Shown here one piece after another: positions 44,535-53,919 of a stretch of 64,000 nt of DNA. The translations under genes were made by a program, and so were the position numbers. Each line of letters begins with the position of its first letter. Position 1 is the first letter of the stretch. Under the pieces are notes generated by a model that saw nothing but the letters and a program-made list of their open reading frames with translations, did not search any database and had not been told where the DNA came from. This stretch comes from Podospora pseudoanserina (lineage: Eukaryota; Ascomycota; Sordariomycetes; Sordariales; Podosporaceae), in NCBI RefSeq assembly GCF_035222485.1, contig NC_085922.1:945001-1009000 (forward strand), read 5' to 3'.

Positions 44535-44936
44535 TACTGGTTGAAGGCACTTCTGAACAATCCTGGTTCGGTACAGCTAAATAGTGTACAACAATGGCTT
44601 GTCTTAATGTAAACACTAGATACCGTGAATACAACTTGAATTGCATACTGCGGAACTGTCTATCTACACCAGCCAGTTCCTCCGTATATATAGACATCTA
44701 TCCTCCAGGTACCTCCGTACCTGGCTCACCACGCTCACCAGTGAGCCAGGTGAGCCGGCTCACTTCTGCCAAGAGTGAGCGCCCCACTGTCCTGCAGTTC
44801 CGTCGTTTCCTTCCACTTGATTGGCTACCACAACCCGCCGCAGTCTCCATCCTGCCTTACTATATGGTTGGTCTGTGACAAGTCGTGATCAATCTGATCA
44901 GTGCCCTGATCACACTGATTACTTCACTTAGTCTAA

Positions 44937-45299
44937 TGAAATGGTGAGAAAACACACAAACCAACCACAACACCTTAAATATACCCTCAACAGGGTCTCT
45001 GAATGAACACACCTGCGTGACAGTGGCTCGCTCGCAGGCCGCACTCCACGTAGGACAAAGAAAAGACTCTATGGGCTTGCAGGCCACATAATAAGCACCT
45101 AATCGGCCTGATCAGAGGGCCAGAATTACCTGCACGCGTGCAAGGCACAAAAATGTGAAGAAATAAAAGTCGATGTCCTGTCTAAAATAGAATGTCCGAA
45201 GCAGACCGCTTATATATATATGACCCCTGAACCCCCGAATCCTCCGAGAGCCCCACTTCTTTACTCAAACCCTCAGGCTTGTAGCTGCACCCCAAACTA
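44937..45299 (-). mobile_element. Solo LTR, family B, copy 2
   Basis: 363 bp in reverse orientation (plus strand TGAAATGG ... CCAAACTA), with the 4-bp duplication CTAA (44933-44936 and 45300-45303). It is about 90% similar by eye to 43574-43934. It sits inside a run of GATC/CTAATCAG-rich low-complexity sequence that continues on both sides. Confidence 0.85.
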
Positions 45300-45432
45300 C
45301 TAATTAGTGCACTAATCGCACTAATCAGTCTTTCTGTGCTGTGATTAGCTCCCCTAGGTATTTCTCGCTTGGCTCCTGCTCCCGTGGTTCCACAACCAAT
45401 TGTTATTCCTATCTATATACTAGGGTTGTAAC

Positions 45433-45511
45433 ATTAAACTAGTAATTAAACAAGTAATTAAACTAGTAATTAAACTCGAAATTTAACTAGTAATTAAACT
45501 AGTATTTAAAC
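45433..45511. repeat. 12-bp AT-rich tandem repeat
   Basis: About 6.6 units of ATTAAACTAGTA with few changes. A less regular GTTAGTGCTAGTACTAGC-type repeat follows at about 45545-45580. Confidence 0.8.
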
Positions 45512-45920
45512 TTACCTTTTAGAAAGTAAACAAAAATATAAGTTGTGCTAGTATAAGCGTTAGTGCTAGTACTAGCGTTAGTAAATTTAATTTTTTCCAG
45601 TTAAAACAATATTCGTAAGCGTTTAATTTAATGTTTCAATAGTATTACTATAATTAGCTTCACGCGAAGGATATTCCTTTTTTTTATTATATTTATGGTG
45701 CCGAAACTTAGTTTATTCTCTGCTTTCTTCAAAGATCATCACTTTTTACTATACCTTGCCTTACCATACCTTGTATAACGGCATCAACTTATTACTGTTA
45801 AATTGTCTGTGGCTGATGTTGTGGCGGGATTGCGAAAGGCTTACTGTATTGGGTTGGTGTGGTAGCTATACCGTAGATATAAAAACTCTACATGGTAGAT
45901 TTAGAGAATTTGTGCTTGAC
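45512..45920. other. AT-rich intergenic remains
   Basis: AT-rich with no coding sign, probably part of older transposon debris between the LTRs. Confidence 0.35.
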
Positions 45921-46251
45921 TGTCACAGTTAAGCTAACAGCAGGTCGGACAGTGTGCGGGGCGCAGGGCGTCCCCAGCCAATCATTAGTGGACCAATAGG
46001 AAGCGGGATCACTGGTGGAGTGACGGGATCTCGGTGATCCAGGTGGTCCACTGGTCTATATATACGGAGGAACTAGATGGGTAGCAGATAGTTCCGCAGT
46101 ATGCAATTCAAGTCACATTCGTTGGTATCAAGATTAATGTGATTGAGGCAAGCTATTTGTTGTACAGTGTTTACCTGTACCGGACCAAGATTGTCTAGAA
46201 GCGCCTTCGACTAGCATCCCTTTCAGAGGTTCTGGATAGGGGTTCGTCACA
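45921..46251 (+). mobile_element. Solo LTR, family A, copy 2
   Basis: 331 bp, TGTCACAG ... TTCGTCACA, with the 5-bp duplication TTGAC (45916-45920 and 46252-46256). It shares the TATATATACGGAGGAACT box and the 3' third with 5959-6405 but lacks the 52-bp tandem units of that copy. It ends about 180 bp upstream of paralogue C's start codon. Confidence 0.88.
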
Positions 46252-46347
46252 TTGACGGGGTTGTTTAGTCTCTTTTAGTCTGTAACGGGCGGAGACATCG
46301 CGATGACATCCACCCGCTAGTGGTTGAGGGCTCCATGGAATAGTCGA

Positions 46348-46355
46348 TATAAAAG
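46348..46355 (+). promoter_or_regulatory. TATA box of paralogue C
   Basis: TATAAAAG, 81 bp before the ATG at 46429 and about 97 bp after the end of the solo LTR. Confidence 0.5.
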
Positions 46356-46428
46356 TCCCTTTCCCGGTCACCGTCAGCCTGCCGAATCTTTCTTTCCACT
46401 CGCCTTGAACAGTGCCCTGCTGCCTTAC

Positions 46429-47318
46429 ATGCGTTTCATCACCGCGTCATGCCTCCTGGCCCTTGGAACATCGGGTGTGTTGTCACGCGACTGGGAATGG
46501 GACACCAGAAAGCAGGGATATTGGTGTCTCACGCCAAACATACGAAGAACTGAAAATGGCATTGCATACTACGGTTAGTTCCCTCCGCCTCCATTGATCT
46601 CGTGTAATTGCTAACACACACTTCAGGCAACACCGTCTGCCCGAGCCAAATCAAAACTTGTGAAGCAGTCTGCAGTCCATTGGGCGGTACCATCCCCGGC
46701 CAAAACGTATGCATCACCGAGAACAACAGACAGGATGACCCTGACAAGCGAATCCCCTACTGCTTTAAATGCCAGTGCAGGGATGAGAGCTGGCCGAACC
46801 TGAGGCTTTATCCTGGGTCGGTGGCGCGGTTGGAGTGTGAGCGGGAGGCGGAGTGGTGCGCTGTTCAGAGGGAGGCGTTGAAGGATGATCCGGTGTGGGG
46901 GAAGACGAAGTGTGAATGTCCTGCGTTGTTGCCGTTGCCTGTTGTGACGGGGGTGGGTGCCGTTGCGGTGGTGTCTTCCACGCCCTTGACACCCTCGATG
47001 ACAAGTTCGACAATTGTGTCTATGGCCGGGATTGCGACGTCTGAGAGTAGGGTGGTGGAAACCTCGAATATGGGGGAGGTGCCTACTGCGGTCACTTCTT
47101 CCGTGGTCATTTCTTTGGTGGACGACATGCAGGGCCGTCCAGTAGTCACCGGCGGACCTCAGCCATCGTCGCACGAGAAAGAGCATCCCAATTCGGAGGA
47201 GGCGATTTCCGGTGCAGCTCAGTCTACGGCTGTAGAGGAGGAAATCGTTGGTTCAGGGGCTGGGAAAGGTGCAGCTGGGGTTTTGGGAGCATTGTTGGCG
47301 GTGATGATGGTGGTTTGA
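46429..47318 (+). CDS. Cys-rich GPI-type secreted protein, paralogue C
   Basis: Exon 1 46429-46573, 53-bp intron (GTTAGT...CTTCAG), exon 2 46627-47318; 278 aa. Signal peptide MRFITASCLLALGTSGVLS. Conserved core: GYWC, GNTVCPSQIKTCEAVCSPLG, QNVC, DDP, IPYCFKCQC and YPGSVARLEC, then EWC and KCEC. The Val/Ser/Thr-rich stalk ends in VGSGAGK and GAAGVLGALLAVMMVV, a GPI-type tail. It has the same intron position and phase as paralogues A and B. It is intact, although it lies immediately after the transposon nest. Confidence 0.8.
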
Positions 47319-47576
47319 GACGGCAATGAATAGTAAACCAAGTCCATCCATTTGTATATCCAGACGGAACCGCGTGCAAAAGTTTCATGGCCAAAAGCTA
47401 AGCCTCCCCAGCTCACTCTACTGCTTCTTGCCTGGTGGAGAGTCGCGGCGACGTATCGCACGAATGTGGAGCTACCTGGTAGTCAGCATTCTTGTTTCAG
47501 CTCCCATCCACGTCGTCAGCTTTCTGTTGGGTCTTCGCTCTCCCAAAACCACCTCTAACCCAAGCCCAGTTCCTCG

Positions 47577-48300
47577 ATGTATCTCCCTCCCATCACAACC
47601 CTCCTAGCCATCACGCTCGGAGCCATCGGGGCATGCTCCCAGAACGACACCTGGTGGACCACGGCAGTACGCGACCAAGAAATGAATTCTTCAATTATTT
47701 TCCCCCGCCCTACCCGTGAAGGTATTGAGTATTTTGGTTGGTTCTTTGTCACCCCCATACCTAAGGTACTTACCTCAAATGGTTTAACAATCTTTAGGAA
47801 ACGCCGTCTGCCGCAGTCAAATCAGCATCTGCGAGAGATATTGCCGCACCAGAAGTGGTGTTTTACCCGGGAGAATGCCTGCAAGAGATATGACGCGTTG
47901 AATTCGGGGACGGCTGAGGAGGCGGGGATATGGGAGGACGATCCGGAGGAGTATGTGGCGTATTGTTGGGAATGCAGCTGTGTGGAGGGGGCGTGGCCAA
48001 GATTGTTGAGGTGTTCGGGGTCGGTGGAGAGGTATAATTGTCTGAGGCAGGCGGAAATTTGTCGGTATGGGCGTGCGTTCAATGGGGAGGAGGATTTATC
48101 TGGATGTGGTTGTAGTGAGGAGGAGGAGATTGATGATGGGTTAGACTCGGAGGGGAGTGGTGAGGTCGGTCAGGATGTTGATTCAGGGGGTGTAAAATGT
48201 GGAGCTGGGACTTTGGGGTTTGTCATTGGTGGTGGTGATGGCTGTGTGAATGTAGGTTTTGGCTCAGCGAAGAAGTCATCATGTACGTCGTCCATTGATC
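47577..48300 (+). pseudogene. Paralogue D of the Cys-rich family, decaying
   Basis: Exon 1 47577-47736 (MYLPPITTLLAITLGAIGAC) and a 61-bp intron to 47797 (CTTTAG) still match the family in phase. Exon 2 starts GNAVCRSQISICERYCRTRS, but the rest of the family core (ENAC, DDPEEYVAYCWECSC, CSGSVERYNC) lies in another frame. One missing G in the run near 47868 would explain this. The N-terminal GWxC motif is also absent. The end (SGGVKCGAGTLGFVIGGG) resembles the GPI tail, but the stop is lost and the frame runs on about 500 bp into unrelated sequence. A sequencing error could explain the frame change but not the other differences. Confidence 0.7.
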
Positions 48301-48901
48301 TTCAGAAAAAATTGACATTCTCCTTGCCAAGCTTCTGCAACACGGCACGAGATACGACGGCACCAGCTACCGCCGTGCCGGGACCGGATGATTCCCCTCC
48401 TAAAGCGCCGTGGATCTCCGTGGATCGCCGTGGCGTGAAGAATGCTTGTCGCTCGGTACGTTACGGCATCCGGAAAGCGAGTGCATCCGACAATGCTCCA
48501 TTTGAACTGTCCTTCGCCTTTCCAGTCTTAGCTTTGACTCGGAACCGTCACCACTGCACATCTCGGACTCTAGTGCGACCATTCCTTCGCATTGGCGTAT
48601 CAGAGCTCGGCGTATTCAGAACGACGGAAGGGCAGAATTCAGGCAGACACCATGGCGTTCAGTTTATCGTGATTGGCAAGCACGACACATGTCGGCGTAA
48701 CCATGGTGCCGACAACACCCACGGAGCTGTGGTCTGCAACTTGTGAGTCCGCAGGAGTAAGACTGCTGGCGTACGATTCGGGACAAATAAATACGTCCAT
48801 TGTGTACCCATTGTGTCTCAAGGACTTCATACCTTCAAACACGATATCGCGATATTCCACCCACTCCAAGACACACTAAGGTATCCCCGACAACCGCGAA
48901 A
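48301..48901. other. Intergenic
   Basis: The open frame here is read-through from paralogue D and shows no family similarity. It contains the promoter of the NmrA-like gene. Confidence 0.4.
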
Positions 48902-50122
48902 ATGGTCAAGATTGCCGTTGCCGCTCCGGGCCGTAAGTCACAGGCCACCACACCTCGCAGCTTGCAAAGCTAACCACATTCATTATTGAAGAGGTCGCTC
49001 GTGAGATCATCGAAGTTCTTGTCGCTACTGCGAAGCATGAAGTGATCACGCTTGCTCGCCGGGTAAGTCAACCCAACAGTAGCAGACGCAATCTCTGGCC
49101 CATGATCTGACTCCAGATAGGAACTTGCCCCAGAGGAAATTGTCGAGGGCACAACCCCACTCAAGGTCGACTTTCACAACCCAGCTGAGCTGAAGAAGGT
49201 CCTTCAGGGCGTCCATACTGTTCTCTCGTTTGTGGTTGTTCAGAATGACCCCGATGGCATCGCTCAAAAGACTCTCATTGACGCCGCCATCGCAGTCGGA
49301 GTCAAGCGCTTCGCTCCGAGCGAGTGGTTTATGTAGGCCCATCTTCGTAGGCCTCAGCCCGACAACATGACACTGACACAGCTAGTGCTCGCTACACTCA
49401 TCTCCAGTGGGCCGCCAGCAAGGTGGCCATCCGCGACTATCTCGAAGAAAAGAACAAGGACGGCAAAGTCATCGAGTACTGTCTGTTCCAGCCTGGCATA
49501 TTCACTGACTACCACGCCAACGAGAACATCAACAAGCATCTCAAGACGAACGATTTCCTCCCCATTGACTTTGCAAACCACAAGTTGCTCGCTCCCGGGA
49601 GTCTCAAACCCCGCTTGACGGCCACCACAGTCCGGGATGTCGCCAACATCGTCGCAAAGGCAATCGAATACGAAGGCGAGTGGCCAAAGATTGGAGGCAT
49701 CGCGGGTGAAACACTTACGCTCGCCGAGGAGCTAGCGATTGGGGAGAAGATAAGAGGTTTGTTGACTTCCCAACCTGAATCTTTTGGCGTCCTACCTACT
49801 ACGTCTTGGCTCGTCACATGGCAGTACTCTAATCCAATAACACAATACAGGCAAGAAATTCGAAGTTGAGCTGCTGGATGTTGATAGCCTCAGAAAAGGA
49901 GAATGGAACGGTTCGTGGGTCAAACCACTTGAGCACCCCTCGATTCAACACCTTGACGAGGAGACGCGGGCGGCCTTCTCCAAGGCGGCGTTTTCGGGTT
50001 TTCTGCTTGCGTTGGTGGATGACGAGTTGGTGGTATCGGATGAGTGGAACCGCATCTTCCCCGACTACAAGTTTACAGGGATCGAGGAATTCGTCTCGAA
50101 GTTTTGGGCCGGGAAGCCGTAG
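48902..50122 (+). CDS. NmrA-like / isoflavone reductase-like protein
   Basis: Five exons fit in phase: 48902-48932, 48992-49062, 49121-49332, 49386-49756 and 49851-50122, total 318 aa, the usual family size. Donors are GTAAGT, GTAAGT, GTAGGC and GTTTGT. The N-terminal Rossmann start is MVKIAVAAPGQVAREIIEVL, a variant of the Gly-rich NAD(P) loop. Then come VDFHNPAELKKVLQGVHTVL, RFAPSEWFI, ARYTHLQWAASKVAIRDYLE, FQPGIFTDYHA, TVRDVANIVAKAIEYEGEWP, and a C-terminal WNRIFPDYKFTGIEEFVSKF. Fungal members are NAD(P)H-dependent oxidoreductases or redox sensors. The substrate is unknown. No biosynthetic gene cluster is visible. The Gly-rich loop has one Gly replaced, so cofactor binding should be checked. 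Confidence 0.88.
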
Positions 50123-50972
50123 GTAGTGCAAGGTAGTGTTGCCGCAATTTGGTTGACCGAATGTCGGGTGGCAAGCGGCATGCATGTGCTCACACGAGCA
50201 GCAGGTGGCCGGCACGCCGGTTGGAGGATTGGGAGGGGTTAACGAAAGATGGAAGCTGGAGAGGCTTGCGAGTTCTTGGGAGTCTTGGACTGTTGGAGAA
50301 AGTTGGAGAGATATGGAAGCTGGATGGGCCATGGAAGGGGCTTGGCTGTTGATAGGTGCATGGCTTGCATGGCTTCTCATCTTCTGGAAATAACCGTCCT
50401 TCATGCTCCCACTGGCTCCTTCACCCCATCTCCTCTGTGAATATCGATATCTCCCCCACTGTTAGAAGCATGGAATATAAGGCGCCGAGCAATGCCGAGA
50501 CAGGTGCTACGCCGCACCAACCCGGAGAACCCTCTTGGCCAACTCCACCACACTTGCCCGGGAATGGAACCTCCAACGGTTCCCCCACAAATTCTTTGGA
50601 CCTTGTGCCTGGATCTGTGGAGCCCGGCTGTCGGGAAAGGAAGTTGACAAGACCAAGCCTTGTCGGCAAGATACCACCCTAGACCCGAACAGTCAAGGAT
50701 CAGCCGTTGAAACCTGCCTCTTCTGGCAGTTCACCAGAGGAGCAGATGGCTGACGTGATTAGCTAGCATGATAACCGGGCCAAGATTCCCCTTCACGACG
50801 ACTCTACCAACGACGACCTGCCCGCATGCATGGGTTGCAGTATTGGGGACCGTGATGGACCGTGATGGACAGTAGGAGGAGCAGGAGCGGGAGGGGAAGC
50901 AACTCCAAAGGCGATGCTGACATTGACATGGTACTCCAAGAATAGCACCCACGGTCTCCGTTGATCGACAAT
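50123..50972. other. Intergenic
   Basis: 3' flank of the NmrA-like gene and upstream region of the LVIVD gene. Small frames only. GGACCGTGATGGAC is repeated in tandem near 50848-50868. Confidence 0.4.
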
Positions 50973-50980
50973 TATAAATA
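50973..50980 (+). promoter_or_regulatory. TATA box of the LVIVD gene
   Basis: TATAAATA, 153 bp before the ATG, followed by a pyrimidine-rich (CTTCTTC) leader typical of highly expressed fungal genes. Confidence 0.6.
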
Positions 50981-51125
50981 CCGACGGGCCCTCACCCTCG
51001 CCGTCAAGACAAAGAGAGAGAGGTCAGTCAGACTCGGGACATCCTCTCCTCTGATCTCCTTCTTCCACCACCACTTCTTCTTCTTCATCCATCTACCCTC
51101 AAGCCAACCACGTCCAACCGCCAAC

Positions 51126-52596
51126 ATGAAGGTTACTTCCGTTGTCGCCGCTGCCGCTTTCGGCGCGACGACTGTCTCTGCCGGCCTCTCCGCCGAGGCC
51201 GCCAGCAAACATGAGGAAGTCATGGCTCTGAAGATCAAGCAGTGGGATGCCGCTCGCGCCTCCGGTCTCTTCGGTGGTTCCAAGCTCTACAAGGCCCTCT
51301 TCAGCACCGTTCCTTGCAGAAACGGCAAGGCCGGCGAGTACTCCTGCAACAACGTCAACCTCCAGGCTTTCCTCTCCCACGAGGATCTCGGCTCCGCCTC
51401 CAAGGCCGGCAACGATGTCTGGGGCTGGACCGACAAGAAGTCCAAGCGCGAGTTCGGTATCGTTGGTCAGACCGACGGTGTCGCCTTCGTTGAGATCACC
51501 GGTCTCGGTCGTCTCGAGTACATCGGCCGCCTCGACACCCAGACCGAGATCGTCTCGTGGAGAGATATCAAGGTCATTGGCGACTATGCCTACATTGGCG
51601 CCGAGGCCAACAACCACGGTATCCAGATCTTCGACCTCCGCAAGCTTCTCGACGTCAAGCCCTGGTGGAACCCCTTCTTCTTTAAGCCCAAGGTCTTCAG
51701 CAAGGAGACCGACATCACCCTCTTCGATGGCGTCGGTGCCACCCACAACATCGTTGCCCACGAGGAGACCAACATGATCTACGCCGTCGGTGGCCGCTCC
51801 GGCGCCAACGCCCGCAACACCCCCTGCGCCGGTGGCATGTTCATGGTTGACGTTTCCAATCCCCTCAAGCCAGTGTCCCCTGGCTGCATTCCCCAGGACG
51901 GTTACGTTCACGATGCCCAGTGCGTCATCTACAAGGGCCCCAGCGCCGCCTACAAGGGTCGTGAGATCTGCTTCAACTTCAACGAGGACACCCTCACCGT
52001 CATGGACGTCACCAACAAGTCGGCCCCCGCCGTCGTCTCCCGTACTCCCTATGAGGGCAATGCCTACTCTCACCAGGGCTGGCTCATTGATGAGAACCAG
52101 TCCTTCCTCCTCCTCGATGACGAGCTCGATGAGCAGAACAAGGTCGGGCCTGCTGCCAACGGCCGCACCACCACCTACATCTTCAACGTTGCCAACCTCG
52201 AGGCCCCCGTCAACACTGGTTACTACCAGTCCCCTGCCAAGTCCATCGACCACAACCAATACGTGAGTTTTTCTCTTGTGAGATTTGAAGTGTTCAGATC
52301 GCTAACATGCTGCTCAATAGGTCATCGATGGTCTCACCTACCAGGCCAACTACGGCTCCGGCCTCCGCGTCGTCGATGTCTCCTCCGTCAAGGTCGACCC
52401 TACCGGCGCCAAGTTCAAGGAGACGGGCTTCTTCGACTGCCACCCGGAGGACGATGATGTCAACGGTGTCACCGAGTTCCTCGGCACCTGGTCCGTCTAC
52501 CCCTACTTCAAGTCCGGCTACATCCTCCTCAACTCCATTGAGCGCGGTATCTTCTCGCTCAAGTACACCGGCAAGAAGGCCGCGTACAAGCTCTAA
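51126..52596 (+). CDS. Secreted LVIVD-repeat / choice-of-anchor B-like protein
   Basis: Exon 1 51126-52262, 58-bp intron (GTGAGT...CTAAC...AATAG), exon 2 52321-52596; 470 aa. The signal peptide is MKVTSVVAAAAFGATTVSAG. The body contains beta-propeller-like repeats of the LVIVD type: GRLEYIGRLDTQTEIVSWRD, VIGDYAYIGAEANNHGIQIF, GVGATHNIVAHEETNMIYAV, GGMFMVDVSNPLKPVSPGCI, EDTLTVMDVTNKSAPAVVSR, YSHQGWLIDENQSFLLLDDE and GLRVVDVSSV. Conserved His/Asp residues (HNIVAHEE, VHDAQC, YSHQGW, IDHNQY) suggest a metal site, as in choice-of-anchor B proteins. The role is unknown. Codons are almost all C-ending (CTC, GCC, AAG), much more biased than in neighbours, which predicts high expression. Confidence 0.9.
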
Positions 52597-53166
52597 GTCT
52601 GTTGCGATGGGGTTTTTGGGTAGACAGGTTGTATATATAGCTAGCAGTCACTATTGATAATGCTTATTAGTTTCATGTCATGTTTTATTGTGGCTTGAGC
52701 TTTTGATTGGTGGCGCTGTTGTAGAGCTACAGTTTCTACACCGCAACTATATGCTGACTGGATGCCCTGGTCATCTGAACTGGCGTATTGCATGTCCTGC
52801 CTCTTTGGGTTCACCGGAAATAAGCCCTGCCCGCCCAACGCGACACTGTACAGCCGGTCACCTCGGATTTATCCAGGTTCCTTCATCGTACCAGCCAGCT
52901 AATGGTCTGGCGCCACTGAAGTGAACAATTCATGGTTACATTACACTGCCTGACAGCTGGTCGATCATGGTACAGCCGGAGTCTGGTTGATCGAGCTCAG
53001 AACGAATCACAACTTGTTGTCAGCGTCCAAATAGCACCGAGATATTTATAGGATTAGTCCGCACCGATGAATACGATGTTTAGGAATACGATGCAGGAAG
53101 ACCCGACCGCAACGAGATATGACGTTGTTGCGATAATATGCTCGATCAAAGGATGGAATTGGTGTG
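52597..53166. other. Intergenic
   Basis: 3' flank and promoter region. No gene is seen. Confidence 0.45.
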
Positions 53167-53174
53167 TATAAATT
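53167..53174 (+). promoter_or_regulatory. TATA box of the small secreted gene
   Basis: TATAAATT, 137 bp before the ATG at 53304. Confidence 0.5.
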
Positions 53175-53303
53175 GACCCTTGAGTCTAACCCTTGATCTG
53201 CTTTCATGTCATCATCCTCTCACACTCACCATCCACGTTAGCATACTCTCACAGATCCCTTTGCTTTACTACCCCTTCAAGTTTCAACAAAAATATCACA
53301 ACG

Positions 53304-53919
53304 ATGAAGTCGATTTTCTCCCTCGCTGCCGCTGCCGCCCTCGTCGGCCTGTCCAACAGCACGCCAGTCCCTGACGCAACAGCTGCCGCTCACGGCCCCT
53401 ACCACATCTCAGGCTTCTTCGCCTCAAAGCCGCATTTGAGCAGTGGCTGCCGGTGTGTAACCCAACAACTACACCCCCTTTCCATCACCCCTTTTCTGGC
53501 CCCCTCTCCCTCCCCACTCTCCCTCCCTACTCTCCCTCCCCACTCATACTGACCCGTCCGTTTCCAGCTTCGAATTCAACCTCACATCCCCCACCCTTCC
53601 CTCCACCCCCCCAGTCTCCTGCTGGGCCTCAGTCGAGCTAGGCTTCTCAGGCGCAACCTGGCTGGGGTATGTGTATCAAGGACTAGGTCACTGCGATAAC
53701 GAGAGGGTCGACTGGACGTTCAACCATCCCAGAGGGGCAGAGACGGATAGAAACGACGCGGTGTTTAATGTCACGGTTGACGGGGTGTTGGGGACGTATA
53801 GGGTGCCGAAGGAGGATATCTATGTGAATTTGAACGACGAGAGGAATCCGTTTGATAATGATGTCAGTTATAGCGGGCCGAGGGAGTTTGAGATTGTGGA
53901 TTTCCCTGGGGGGGACTAG
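53304..53919 (+). CDS. Small secreted protein, possibly AltA1/AA1-like fold
   Basis: Exon 1 53304-53452, a pyrimidine-rich intron of 115 bp (GTGTGT...TTTCCAG), exon 2 53568-53919; 166 aa. Signal peptide MKSIFSLAAAAALVGLSNST. The mature protein starts with YHISGFFASKPHLSSGCRFE and has cysteines at SGCR, VSCW and GHCD, then WTFNHPRGAETDRNDAVFNV, GTYRVPKEDIYVNL and a C-terminal SGPREFEIVDFPGGD. The alternation of short beta-strands with a conserved Cys near residue 49 recalls small secreted effector-like proteins with an Alt a 1-type fold. This is a guess from layout, not a recognised signature. Upstream and downstream are long gene-free regions. Confidence 0.75.

Larger units (their letters stand above)
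42326..44880 (-). mobile_element. Solo LTR, family A, copy 3, split by a transposon
   Basis: The reverse-oriented LTR begins on the plus strand as TGTGACGAACCCC (42326) and ends GGTCTGTGACA (44880). It is cut at 42362 by the Fot1-like element and resumes at 44537 (CTGGTTGAAGGCAC). The distal part includes the shared stretch around TTCCTCCGTATATATAGAC. The promoter-side half diverges from copies 1 and 2. The flanking pentamers CTGAG and AGTCG do not match, so no target duplication is visible. Confidence 0.75.

Noticed and set aside
42256-46300. Full-length LTR retrotransposon between LTR copies
   Set aside because: No internal coding region is seen, the LTRs have different orientations and families, and each of the complete ones has its own target duplication; they are independent solo LTRs.
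51099-52259. 386-codon minus-strand frame
   Set aside because: Antisense of the LVIVD gene; Val/Gly/Asp-rich composition is the expected shadow of strong codon bias.
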